Positions 13,672 to 22,056 of a stretch of 52,507 bases of DNA are shown in pieces. The notes under the pieces were generated by a model. That model ran no database searches. It saw only the letters and a list, made by a program, of their open reading frames with translations, and was not told where the DNA came from. The position numbers were made by a program, and so were the translations under genes. The first letter of the stretch is position 1, and each line of letters starts with the position of its first letter. Origin of the DNA: Candidatus Wolfebacteria bacterium (GTDB lineage: Bacteria; Patescibacteriota; Minisyncoccia; Phycocordibacterales; GCA-2401445); the NCBI GenBank assembly GCA_002401445.1, contig NVTD01000001.1, positions 1-52,507 on the forward strand, written 5' to 3'.

Positions 13672-14670
13672 ATGAATACACAATTAGATTTTCTCGCTGT
13701 AGGCGACATAGTAACTGATGCATTTATTAAATTACAAGACGCGTCCGTAGAATGTGAGGTCGATAAAGATAACTGCAAGCTTTGCATGCGATTCGGAGAC
13801 AAAATACCTTATGATTCTGCTATCGTAATTCCAGCTGTAGGAAATAGTCCTAATGCCTCTGTTTCTGCGCATAGACTTGGATTAAACAGTGCATTGATGA
13901 CTGACCTCGGAGATGACGCACATGGTAAAGAATGCATTGATGCACTGGTGACAGAAGGCGTCTCTACTGATTTTGTACGAGCGCACCCTGGAATGGAATC
14001 CAATTACCACTATGTACTACGCTATCAGGCAGAGAGAACAATTCTTGTCAAGCATCATGAATATAAATATTCTTTCCCGAAGGACTTAATTGCTCCAAAA
14101 TTCCTATACCTCAGTTCTCTTGCAGAAAACTCACTTCCTTACCATGACGAAATAGCAGACTATCTAGAAGGACATCCCGAGACCAAACTAGCATTTCAAC
14201 CAGGAACATTTCAAATGAAATTGGGTTCAGAGAAACTTGCTCGACTATATAAACTTTCATACCTATTCTTCTGCAACAAACAAGAAGCTCAGAAAATTCT
14301 TGGTTCTGATTCTGCAGATTTTCAAGAACTATTAAAAGACATGCATGCATTAGGTCCCAAAATAGTTATCATCACCGATGGCCCAGATGGCGCATATGTA
14401 TCAGACGGTACAAGTGTCTGGTTCGGACCTATGTACCCTGATCCTGCTCCTCCAGTAGACCGTACAGGGGCGGGAGACTCTTTCTCAAGTACATTCACTT
14501 GTGCACTTGCTCTTGGAAAAACCGTACCAGAGGCTCTATCTTGGGGACCTATTAATTCAATGAATGTCGTGCAACATATTGGTGCACAGAAAGGATTACT
14601 TGCAATGGATGAATTAGAAAAACTACTTGCGAACGCTCCAGCAGATTATGTTATTAAAAAAATAGCCTAA
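13672..14670 (+). CDS. PfkB-family carbohydrate/nucleoside kinase
   Basis: 332-aa ribokinase-fold enzyme. N-terminal FLAVGDIVTDAFIKL replaces the usual GxxxxD motif, the substrate-side PAVGNSPNASVSAHRLGL is present, and the C-terminal signature is VDRTGAGDSFSSTF with the catalytic Asp. It phosphorylates a sugar or nucleoside; the specificity is unclear, and a Cys-rich insert near residues 25-40 (VECEVDKDNCKLCMRFGDK) is unusual for ribokinase or fructokinase. It might supply pentose or hexose phosphates to the glycolytic genes nearby. Monocistronic, with its own terminator that overlaps the stop codon. Confidence 0.88.
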   Translation: MNTQLDFLAVGDIVTDAFIKLQDASVECEVDKDNCKLCMRFGDKIPYDSAIVIPAVGNSPNASVSAHRLGLNSALMTDLGDDAHGKECIDALVTEGVSTDFVRAHPGMESNYHYVLRYQAERTILVKHHEYKYSFPKDLIAPKFLYLSSLAENSLPYHDEIADYLEGHPETKLAFQPGTFQMKLGSEKLARLYKLSYLFFCNKQEAQKILGSDSADFQELLKDMHALGPKIVIITDGPDGAYVSDGTSVWFGPMYPDPAPPVDRTGAGDSFSSTFTCALALGKTVPEALSWGPINSMNVVQHIGAQKGLLAMDELEKLLANAPADYVIKKIA

Positions 14671-14683
14671 CGGCTATTTTTGT
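14657..14683 (+). terminator. Terminator overlapping the PfkB kinase stop codon
   Basis: AAAAATAGCC, loop TAAC (includes the stop TAA), GGCTATTTTTG. Confidence 0.85.
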
Positions 14684-14751
14684 TTACAATACGATATATT
14701 TGTGTAATATGGTGTTAGATTCGAATAACCCTCAAAGGAAAGGTTGATACA

Positions 14752-15234
14752 ATGCCTCCAGAAACAATAGATGAACCCAGTATTATTGCACTTGTTAATT
14801 TCCTAAAAAGGAAAGGTTGGAACCTTCAAAAACATCACTGGACTATGTTGACAGATAAGATCAATGTAATTAATGTACTCAATACCCTTGCGGGATATAA
14901 TGATTCACTGTCTTCAAATATGCTATTAGGGCGTAATAGGATTATACCCCCAAGCAAATATCCTCACGCTACCCGGCAATACTTAACTCCGGCGGGAATA
15001 CTTATCGCTGTTATTTGGAATAAAGGGATCACCGACGACCCCATTATAATAACTCTCGATGATGTTAATATGGGATGCCTCATTCCAGAAAATACATGGC
15101 ATTGTCTCATAACAAATGCACACACCAGTTGTGGGGTGGTCTCAGTTGGAATTCCTACAACTCCAGAAAAGAACTACGAAACTATTTGGCACCCCGAGGC
15201 ATGTAGACTTGATGGTGCCAATATACTTAGTTGA
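14752..15234 (+). CDS. Hypothetical protein, 160 aa, possible cupin-like fold
   Basis: Not firmly recognised. The N-terminal part is helical (ALVNFLKRKGWNLQKHHWTM). The C-terminal half alternates beta-type segments with a WHCLITNAHTSCGVVSVGIP motif after a GCLIPENTWH turn, which resembles the second cupin motif (PxxxxH). That assignment is weak. Start supported by AGGAAAGG about 9 nt upstream. A possible promoter is TTTACA (about 14684) with TAATAT 16 nt later. It has a terminator of its own. Confidence 0.6.
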   Translation: MPPETIDEPSIIALVNFLKRKGWNLQKHHWTMLTDKINVINVLNTLAGYNDSLSSNMLLGRNRIIPPSKYPHATRQYLTPAGILIAVIWNKGITDDPIIITLDDVNMGCLIPENTWHCLITNAHTSCGVVSVGIPTTPEKNYETIWHPEACRLDGANILS

Positions 15235-15260
15235 TGTGTCAAAAAATGCTCAAAATTTCA

Positions 15261-15292
15261 ACCCTGCGTAGATTCTGCGCAGGGTATTTTTT
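15261..15292 (+). terminator. Terminator of the 160-aa gene
   Basis: ACCCTGCG, loop, CGCAGGGT (8-bp stem) followed by ATTTTTTAT on the plus strand. It may also slow convergent transcription from the transketolase operon. Confidence 0.8.
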
Positions 15293-15295
15293 ATA

Positions 15296-16297
15296 CTAAC
15301 TTTGCAATACCTTTTTAACTGCTTTTTTAATTGCGGCTTCATCTAATCCATAGTGCACAATCAATTCATCTGGAGTTCCTGATTGACCAAAGACATCACG
15401 TACTCCAACAAAAGCTATCGGCACTGGGAAATTTTCAGCAAGTACTTCAGCAACTGCACTTCCCAATCCTCCTACAACTTGGTGCTCTTCAACGGTGACG
15501 ATATGTTTTGTCTCACGAGCAAGCGCTATGACCGCAGCGCTATCGAGAGGTTTTATTGTTGCACAGTTAAGTACTTTGATGCGTACTCCCTTTTCTTCTA
15601 ATTCTTTAGCAACCCTAAGCGCACGGTGCAATAATGCTCCTGTCGCAATAATCCCTACTTCAGCATCGCCACTTTCTGGTTCATAAAAAACCGCTGCTTT
15701 CCCTATTTCAAATGGTGTTTCCTCTGAGGTAATAATAGGTGTCTTTTCTCGCGCCAAACGTACATAGGTTGGATCAGGTGTTTTGGCACACGCAATAGTC
15801 GCCTTTCGCGCCTCGATAGCATCACATGGTGAAATGACGACCATACGCGGTATAACACGCGTGATAGCAATGTCCTCGATTGCTTGGTGTGTACCACCGT
15901 CAGGACCAACAGATACTCCAGCGTGCGAACCAGCGATCTTTACAGGTACATTGTTATAGCAGATCGTTGTGCGAATTTGTTCCCAATTACGTCCAGGCGA
16001 AAACATTGCATATGAAGTAATAAAAGGAATCTTACCCATTGCTGCCATGCCACTTGCGACACTCGCAAGATTTTGCTCTGCAACACCAATTTCAATAAAA
16101 CGCTCGGGAAATTCATCACGAAAGAAATTCATTTTTGTTGAATCAGTTAGATCAGCACATAGACCAACAACATTTTCGTCAGCCTTCCCGGCCTCGAGTA
16201 ACCCCTCACCAAACCCTTGTCGAATAGGCACTTGCTCAACGTCATCACTGAACATTTCTTTATTTAAATTTTGCTTTGAGTTAATCATTGTTCTCAT
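15296..16297 (-). CDS. Transketolase, C-terminal subunit
   Basis: 333 aa covering the pyrimidine-binding (Pyr) and C-terminal domains of transketolase. Motifs: VGLCADLTDSTKMNFF, FIEIGVAEQNLASVASGMAA (catalytic Glu for TPP), TSYAMFSPGRNWEQIRT, GSHAGVSVGPDGGTHQAIED and VEEHQVVGGLGSAVAEVL. Together with the adjacent N-terminal subunit it makes one active enzyme; split transketolases are common in archaea and some bacteria. The start overlaps the end of tktN by 17 nt; the ATG at 16288 is an alternative. Last gene of the gap-rpiB-rpe-tktN-tktC run. Confidence 0.93.
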   Translation of the reverse strand: MRTMINSKQNLNKEMFSDDVEQVPIRQGFGEGLLEAGKADENVVGLCADLTDSTKMNFFRDEFPERFIEIGVAEQNLASVASGMAAMGKIPFITSYAMFSPGRNWEQIRTTICYNNVPVKIAGSHAGVSVGPDGGTHQAIEDIAITRVIPRMVVISPCDAIEARKATIACAKTPDPTYVRLAREKTPIITSEETPFEIGKAAVFYEPESGDAEVGIIATGALLHRALRVAKELEEKGVRIKVLNCATIKPLDSAAVIALARETKHIVTVEEHQVVGGLGSAVAEVLAENFPVPIAFVGVRDVFGQSGTPDELIVHYGLDEAAIKKAVKKVLQS

Positions 16298-17159
16298 TCA
16301 TTATTTTCTTATCAAGAGTACGCAATGCGGTGTGCGCTGCCTTTTTCTCTTCATCACTCTTTGGAGGCTTACCATGCCATTCAGGTAGACGTTCAAACTC
16401 TGGTACTCCTTTGCCTGGAATTGTATTAGCAATGATCACACTCGGTTTGTCACCTACTGCTTGTGCATTCCCAAATGCTTCAATAATCGCATCAAAATTA
16501 TGTCCATCAATTTCCTGGACATGCCAGTTAAAGGCCTCCCATTTCTTGTCCATGGGATTCATTGGTAGGACATCCTCTGTATAACCATCGATCTGAATGT
16601 AGTTGCGATCAACAATTGCAATGAGATTGTGTAGCTTTTCTTTTCCCGCCAACATGATTGCTTCCCAGTTCTGCCCCTCTTGTAATTCACCATCCCCAAG
16701 GAAACAATAGAAAAACTTACTTGATGATCGTCCATTATTCAGGCGTTCTGCAATTGCCATCCCGAGAGATTGTGACAATCCTGAGCCAAGTGGACCTGAA
16801 CTTGTTTCCATGGCTGGTAGGAATTCACGATGTGGATGTCCTTGCAAACGTGAGCCGAATTTTCGTAGTGTTTTTAATTCGTCTACCGGGAAATATCCGC
16901 TATGCGCCATTGTGGCGTAGAGCACAGGACAAATATGTCCATTGGAAAGAACTACTCGATCACGATCCTCCCAAGCGGGGTCTTGTGGATTATGTTTGAG
17001 GATATGAAAATATAGTGCAGTAAAAATATCTGTCATACCGAGGGGCCCTGCTGTGTGTCCACTCCCTGCCTCGATCAACATATCGATAATCGAAAGGCGC
17101 ACATGGTTTGCCATATGCTCGAGTGTTTGTGGTGTGTGATCTTCTACAAGTGATGTCAT
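16281..17159 (-). CDS. Transketolase, N-terminal (TPP-binding) subunit
   Basis: 292 aa carrying the thiamine diphosphate PP domain: SGHTAGPLGMTDIFTALYF, VLSNGHICPVLYA, SSGPLGSGLSQSLGMA, and GDGELQEGQNWEA followed by AIVDRNYIQIDG (the GDG-X-N motif). It moves C2 ketol units between pentose and triose/hexose phosphates with the C-terminal partner encoded next. It starts 2 nt after the rpe stop, so translation is coupled. Confidence 0.94.
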   Translation of the reverse strand: MTSLVEDHTPQTLEHMANHVRLSIIDMLIEAGSGHTAGPLGMTDIFTALYFHILKHNPQDPAWEDRDRVVLSNGHICPVLYATMAHSGYFPVDELKTLRKFGSRLQGHPHREFLPAMETSSGPLGSGLSQSLGMAIAERLNNGRSSSKFFYCFLGDGELQEGQNWEAIMLAGKEKLHNLIAIVDRNYIQIDGYTEDVLPMNPMDKKWEAFNWHVQEIDGHNFDAIIEAFGNAQAVGDKPSVIIANTIPGKGVPEFERLPEWHGKPPKSDEEKKAAHTALRTLDKKIMNENND

Positions 17160-17161
17160 TG

Positions 17162-17824
17162 TTATAGTGATTTAAAATTTAATATTGTTGTAGAAATGTC
17201 GTCTGACTTAAATATAGCCGAGCCACTAACTAAACGACTAGCTCCAGCCTCTATAAGTTTTGGAGCTGTATCAAGAGTAACTCCTCCGTCAACACTAATT
17301 ATAATATCTGCATACTTAGATTTCAATGCTCTAATCTGTGAAATAACTCGCTCATCAAACGGTTGCCCCTGATAGCCAATTTTTGCTATCCCCATACATT
17401 GAACAAAATCAATCTTGGGAATAAACTCACTCAATCTATCTACTTCCGTATCTGTGTTTATTGCAATACCAATTTCAACTGATGTGTCTGTGTTGCGAAT
17501 TACCTCAATCGTTTTATCCATGTTATCCGTACTTTCAATATGGATGATTATTCTAGAAGCACCCGCATCCACCCACTGAAGCACAACATCTTCTGGCGAA
17601 GTAACCATAAGATCAACCTCAAAAGCGACACCGAGCAAATGTAGCACAGCTGTATCTTCACTTATATTGGTTTGTGAATCAGTGTATGGCCAACCTTTTG
17701 AAGGCACAAATACACCGTCGACAATATCAATCTGAACAAGTGGCACAAACGAAGAAACCTTCGACACGTTTTCGCGTAAATCATCAAACGATTTTGGAAT
17801 AATTGCTGGTATAATTTCAGTCAT
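17162..17824 (-). CDS. Ribulose-phosphate 3-epimerase-like protein, divergent active site
   Basis: 220-aa TIM-barrel of the RPE family: IPAIIPKSFDDLRENV, QIDIVDGVFVPSKGWP, GIAINTDTEVDRL, KIGYQGQPF, SVDGGV and ASRLVSGSAIF. The context (between rpiB and transketolase) argues for epimerisation of ribulose-5-P to xylulose-5-P. However, two of the four canonical metal ligands are changed: the His of the usual HxDVMDG is Gln, and the His of DVHLM is Asp (FEVDLMV). The two Asp ligands (IDIVDG and SVDGG) remain. The start at 17824 is one base after the rpiB stop; the longer frame to 17890 overlaps rpiB. Confidence 0.85.
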   Translation of the reverse strand: MTEIIPAIIPKSFDDLRENVSKVSSFVPLVQIDIVDGVFVPSKGWPYTDSQTNISEDTAVLHLLGVAFEVDLMVTSPEDVVLQWVDAGASRIIIHIESTDNMDKTIEVIRNTDTSVEIGIAINTDTEVDRLSEFIPKIDFVQCMGIAKIGYQGQPFDERVISQIRALKSKYADIIISVDGGVTLDTAPKLIEAGASRLVSGSAIFKSDDISTTILNFKSL

Positions 17825-17825
17825 A

Positions 17826-18410
17826 TTAGAAAAGGCCGAGCCATTTAAGAAGGATACTTCCAATAATTGATGCAACGATTCCCTGCACAATGTTTGTCGA
17901 CATTGGCAAAGTATTCCTCTTTAGAAAACTTTTCTTCTCCAGAAGTGCATCGATTTTCTTTATGCGTCGTATATGTCTTACTTCTCCCGAAAATTCTGTA
18001 TCAATCCATTCTGAAACCGCCTCACGAGCTTCAAGGGGTGTGAGGAACCGAGCACCCAGGCTCAAAATATTTGAATCATTGTGTTCACGAGCAAGACGTA
18101 TTTCTCTCGGAACACTGCGTCCATTTTGCGGATCATATTGACCGTTGAACACAATTGCACGAACACCCTTTATTCGATTTGCAGCAATTGCTTCTCCCTG
18201 TCCAGATCCACCAATAACGATACCCATCGTATCTTCTGGATTATTCGCAACTTCACGAGCAACCGGTATTATAAAATCTGGATAATCATCTCCTTCATCA
18301 TATTCATGAGCACCAACATCTGACACGTCATGGCCCTGATCACTTAAAAATGAAACGAGGTCTTTTTTTAAAACAAATCCGGCATGGTCCGCACCAATGA
18401 CAATTTTCAT
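17826..18410 (-). CDS. rpiB: Ribose-5-phosphate isomerase B with hydrophobic C-terminal tail
   Basis: Interconverts ribose-5-P and ribulose-5-P. RpiB motifs: IGADHAGFVLKKDL, GGSGQGEAIAANRIKGVRA and REHNDSNILSLGARF. The loop that often bears a catalytic Cys (CGTG) is GGSGQG here. Normal RpiB is about 150 aa; this one has 194, with a basic linker (RHIRRIKKIDALLEKKSFLKR) and a C-terminal hydrophobic stretch of about 22 residues (IVQGIVASIIGSILLKWLGL) that looks like a membrane tail. Stop and rpe start are one base apart, so the tail is in the natural frame. It follows gap by 10 nt. Confidence 0.92.
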   Translation of the reverse strand: MKIVIGADHAGFVLKKDLVSFLSDQGHDVSDVGAHEYDEGDDYPDFIIPVAREVANNPEDTMGIVIGGSGQGEAIAANRIKGVRAIVFNGQYDPQNGRSVPREIRLAREHNDSNILSLGARFLTPLEAREAVSEWIDTEFSGEVRHIRRIKKIDALLEKKSFLKRNTLPMSTNIVQGIVASIIGSILLKWLGLF

Positions 18411-18420
18411 AAAACAGTAT

Positions 18421-19452
18421 TTATATATGGGCTCCTGATGTTAATACATGTCTTACAAGCGTGTGTGCATAGCCAATTTCATTGTCATACCATGCAAGCA
18501 CCTTTACTAAATTTCCCCCTACTACACGAGTGAGACTCAAGTCAGCGATCGCAGCATACGGAGCTCCTAAAATATCTGATGAGACTAGTTCTTCGTGTGT
18601 TGCCGCAAAAATGCCAGCCCATCTATCTTCACCGGCAGCTGATTCCAACAAACCATTTACTTCAGCAACAGTAGTGTCCCTAGACGCAATAAAAGTTATA
18701 TCAACAATTGATCCGTTAGGAACAGGAACACGCATCGCAATACCATCAAATAAACCTTCCAATTCAGTATGTGCTTTTGTTGTTGCGATTGCTGCACCTG
18801 TTGATGTTGGAATAATATTTTGTGCAGCAGCACGACCCATTCTCTTATTCTTTTTACTAGGACCGTCCACTACAGACTGAGTAGCGGTGTAACCATGTAT
18901 TGTATTTAAAAGAGCTTTCTCTATTCCAATTGCCTCACCAAGAATAGCAACCAAGGGACTACCTGCATTTGTTGTACATGATGCATTTGAACTAATATCA
19001 CACGTCGCGAGTTGTTCTTCATTCACTCCAACGAGAACAGTTGCACCGACAATACCTTCTGGGGCCTCATCCTTTACAGGAGCAGAAAGAACCACCCTTT
19101 TTGCTCCAGCACGAAGATGTGCGCTAGATTTTTCATATGAGGTAAAGCGTCCTGTTGCCTCTATCACAATATCAATATCAAGTTCTCCCCAAGGTAATTT
19201 TTCAGGATCTGGCTCGGACAAATATTTGATTTCCTTGCCTCCAACAAACAACTTTTCTCCGTCAGAGAAAACATCGAATTGGCTACGGCCATATACAGTG
19301 TCATAACGCAGTAAATATTCAATAGTATCTATTGGAACAAGATCATTTATGGCAACAATCTCTATATTTTCGTTATCATGTACTAAACGAATGAATGCAC
19401 GCCCAATTCTCCCAGAACCATTAATAGCAACTCGAATACTTTCTCTATTCAT
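18421..19452 (-). CDS. gap: Glyceraldehyde-3-phosphate dehydrogenase
   Basis: 343 aa. NAD-binding VAINGSGRIGRAFIRL (Ser where Phe is usual), then AINDL (Asp favouring NAD), the catalytic SNASCTTNAGSPLVAIL with the nucleophilic Cys and a changed NAGSPL in place of NCLAP, the base His in NTIHGYTATQSVVDGP, and WYDNEIGYAHTLVRHV at the end. It forms 1,3-bisphosphoglycerate in glycolysis. First gene of the operon gap-rpiB-rpe-tktN-tktC, with a leaderless-type promoter. Confidence 0.96.
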   Translation of the reverse strand: MNRESIRVAINGSGRIGRAFIRLVHDNENIEIVAINDLVPIDTIEYLLRYDTVYGRSQFDVFSDGEKLFVGGKEIKYLSEPDPEKLPWGELDIDIVIEATGRFTSYEKSSAHLRAGAKRVVLSAPVKDEAPEGIVGATVLVGVNEEQLATCDISSNASCTTNAGSPLVAILGEAIGIEKALLNTIHGYTATQSVVDGPSKKNKRMGRAAAQNIIPTSTGAAIATTKAHTELEGLFDGIAMRVPVPNGSIVDITFIASRDTTVAEVNGLLESAAGEDRWAGIFAATHEELVSSDILGAPYAAIADLSLTRVVGGNLVKVLAWYDNEIGYAHTLVRHVLTSGAHI

Positions 19453-19458
19453 AGGAAC

Positions 19459-19487
19459 AGTATAGCAGACACAAGAATACCCCGCAG
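19459..19487 (-). promoter_or_regulatory. gap operon promoter, leaderless type
   Basis: Minus strand: CTGCGG, 17 nt ending in TGC, TATACT; then GTTCCT (6 nt) and the ATG at 19452. Confidence 0.7.
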
Positions 19488-19531
19488 AATAAAATTCTCG
19501 AGGCTGTGTACAGTAATATAAAATTGAGCAG

Positions 19532-19559
19532 CAAAAAACCCACCAGAGGCGGGTTTTTC
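19532..19559 (-). terminator. Terminator of the O-antigen-ligase-like gene
   Basis: Minus strand: AAAAACCCGCC, TCT, GGTGGGTTTTTTG, i.e. a GC-rich stem followed by T6, separating the ligase gene from gap. Confidence 0.85.
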
Positions 19560-19668
19560 GTTAAGACATCTTAGAAAACATACCCTAAAGCATGCACTCA
19601 CTTCTATATAGTATCAGAAAACAAATATTTGTCAAGTCAAGGGTGAATATTGTAGAAAGGTTCTCAAA

Positions 19669-21912
19669 CTACGGATTTCGTCCAGCCAAAATTTCAGCTA
19701 TAAAATATTCGCCTTGTTCCTTAAATTCTGGTGCAAATTTAATTGCCTCTCGAAGCTCTGTGACAGCATCACCCCTTCTTCCGACTTGCAAATACGCAGC
19801 AGCTAGTTGAGTTCGGTTTTGCGAATCGTTTGGATTATTTTTAACAAGCTCTTCGTATATTAGTATAATCGCCACAATATCTCCTATTGCATTATACGCT
19901 TGGATAATTCGTGCATCAGATACATATCTTGTTCCATATGAGTCAATGAGCAACGGATACGCAATATCAGTGCGTCTTTGATACAGTGCGGTAGCAGCAT
20001 AATTAACGACGGCTTCTCTATATTCGGGAGCTAGATCATATGCTTCTTTAAGGACTTCAAATCCTTTCTCAACATTTCCGGTATTAACGTAATGGGCTCC
20101 AAGACCAAACATTATTTGCTGTTTCTTTGGAGATAATTCAAGTGCTTTTATTAAAGCATCTAATTCCTTTGCACGATCACCTCGTGAAGAATAAAATGTA
20201 GATAAGAATACGTACAGTCGAGCATCGTTTGGAACTTGCTCAATATATTCCAATATCGCCTCCTCAGCGAAATCACCGATCTCAGTTTTCACTTTATCCG
20301 GCAAATCAAACCCATTAATGCGTACAGAGAACTGTACCAACTGTTCTCGTATTTCTTGGCCACCAGTAGTCTTGTGTTTAACCGCCTTTTTAAAACTTTC
20401 CAAATTCGCCATGATACCTTCCTTATTTGGTGCCAGTCCGCCTAGTAATGCTCTGTTAGCATTCACTGGTTGAACAACAAAGAAAAACGATGAGGCAAGA
20501 AATACAATAATAACAACGGGTATGACGATGTATTTTCGAACATTCGTGGGGAGATTGAAAAGAGGTTTGAATAAATCTTTTGGCATATGATATACACTAT
20601 GAAGAAAAGCCAAAATGGTGAAGAACATTATGTAGCTCACAGTATTATCAAACACAAATAAATTATGCACAAAATATGCAACAAATAGTCCACTAAGTAT
20701 TGCACGATCGGTATATCCTAATGACATTTCATCATCGTCCTCCAATCTATGACGGAACCAACTCTTCACTCTCCCTAAAAAACTTTTTGTGTGAGGAATC
20801 CACATATGCATGAATGCTGTGATAAACAATGCAAGATATGCAGTTAATCCAAGTATTCCTCCAGAAGTTAACCAATCAAAAAATACATTATGTGCACGAT
20901 CAAACCATTGTTCTTGTGCAAACATTTCTGGACTATAGTGCGTATTAAACAAGAAATTGAAATTCTCTTGCCCCCAACCTAATAGAGGTCTTTCTTTGAA
21001 CCCATTGAACGCCATATTCCAAATCTGAACACGAGATAATGAAGCTTGCTTTAGTCCATCCAGAGAAATAAACGGGGCAATACGTATAAGAGTGTCACTC
21101 TCTTGAACAAATTTTGTATCTTTCGCAGCAGATAATCCTGCCCCAACCAAAACAATAGCTATCATTACGCCTGCTATAATCCCACGGGCACTTCCCTTCT
21201 GATTGTTATTAAAGAGCATTAACACCAGTGTGAATCCTATCCCGGCAAGAAGTCCGAGAAACGCGCCACGAGTTGCAGTGTAATACAGTATAATCCCTTG
21301 CAATAAAATCGCTCCTGAATACCACCATCTTACTAGAATACCTTTAGATCTTGAAAACAGGAATGCCGTTATGAAAATATTAAACAAAAGATATATTGCA
21401 AGGTACGATGCATTTCCAAATGTACCGTCTACTCGTACACCACCTTGATTGATTACGGCTTTACCGGCAAGTTGAAAAATTGCAAACACACTCATTCCAA
21501 CACTTGCTAGAACTGATGCATTGAAAAATATATTCCACAACTTTTTAGTATTTATTACAGTAGCAAGAACAATAAAGTACGCCCCGAGGTGCAGCAAAGT
21601 AACATATCCTTCCATTCTCTCAAAGTTACTCCATATACTTTTGAGTGGATTCTCACCAAGAAGATCAGCAAGTCCAATTATTACAAGAAATGCACCGAGT
21701 GAATATGCAATCCAAGATGCACGAGGTCTATAACTTTCATCTTTAAGAGCAAGAAGAATCCAAGCCAAAGAAATAATTTCTACTATAGTCCTAAAATAAA
21801 ACGCTTTTCCGGTTATAAATGGAAAAAAGAGTGTCTTGTCTACGATAAAAGGTGTTAGTAACACCGCAAAGATTCCTGCGAAAATGATATACAGTAGCGA
21901 TTGTTTGAACAT
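19669..21912 (-). CDS. O-antigen-ligase-like (Wzy_C) membrane glycosyltransferase with TPR domain
   Basis: 747 aa. About the first 480 residues hold 12 or so membrane segments, with the Wzy_C/WaaL region SRVQIWNMAFNGFKERPLLG ... DRAHNVFFDWLTSGGILGL, containing the conserved periplasmic Arg and His. Residues from about 560 to the end are TPR repeats (ARLYVFLSTFYSSRGDRAKE, KQQIMFGLGAHYVNTGNVEKG, NDSQNRTQLAAAYLQVGRRG). Such proteins transfer lipid-linked glycans to an acceptor (lipid or protein) outside the membrane. It stands at the edge of the polysaccharide locus, divergent from it. Start supported by TGG TAATAT 7 nt upstream. Confidence 0.88.
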   Translation of the reverse strand: MFKQSLLYIIFAGIFAVLLTPFIVDKTLFFPFITGKAFYFRTIVEIISLAWILLALKDESYRPRASWIAYSLGAFLVIIGLADLLGENPLKSIWSNFERMEGYVTLLHLGAYFIVLATVINTKKLWNIFFNASVLASVGMSVFAIFQLAGKAVINQGGVRVDGTFGNASYLAIYLLFNIFITAFLFSRSKGILVRWWYSGAILLQGIILYYTATRGAFLGLLAGIGFTLVLMLFNNNQKGSARGIIAGVMIAIVLVGAGLSAAKDTKFVQESDTLIRIAPFISLDGLKQASLSRVQIWNMAFNGFKERPLLGWGQENFNFLFNTHYSPEMFAQEQWFDRAHNVFFDWLTSGGILGLTAYLALFITAFMHMWIPHTKSFLGRVKSWFRHRLEDDDEMSLGYTDRAILSGLFVAYFVHNLFVFDNTVSYIMFFTILAFLHSVYHMPKDLFKPLFNLPTNVRKYIVIPVVIIVFLASSFFFVVQPVNANRALLGGLAPNKEGIMANLESFKKAVKHKTTGGQEIREQLVQFSVRINGFDLPDKVKTEIGDFAEEAILEYIEQVPNDARLYVFLSTFYSSRGDRAKELDALIKALELSPKKQQIMFGLGAHYVNTGNVEKGFEVLKEAYDLAPEYREAVVNYAATALYQRRTDIAYPLLIDSYGTRYVSDARIIQAYNAIGDIVAIILIYEELVKNNPNDSQNRTQLAAAYLQVGRRGDAVTELREAIKFAPEFKEQGEYFIAEILAGRNP

Positions 21913-21919
21913 GAGTATT

Positions 21920-21925
21920 ATATTA
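21920..21925 (-). promoter_or_regulatory. -10 box of the ligase gene, leaderless type
   Basis: TGG TAATAT on the minus strand followed by AATACTC (7 nt) and the ATG at 21912. Confidence 0.5.
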
Positions 21926-21999
21926 CCACATAGTAAACAAATTACTGATCGCAGCCTGCATACATAACTAAAGATTCAAAAAGGTTATTTATGGTCAAC

Positions 22000-22029
22000 T
22001 TGACTAGTTTTGACACTTATTGACACTTC
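22000..22029 (+). promoter_or_regulatory. Three tandem 10-bp TTGAC repeats, probable operator and -35 region
   Basis: TTGACTAGTT, TTGACACTTA, TTGACACTTC in direct tandem. The 10-bp period places each unit on the same face of the helix. The last unit supplies a perfect -35 TTGACA, with TAAGCT 17 nt further (22043-22048) as a poor -10; the ATG of the HTH gene follows 8 nt later. Upstream GGTCAA also forms an inverted match to the first unit. Confidence 0.7.
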
Positions 22030-22056
22030 TAGATTTTTAATGTAAGCTCCAATGAT

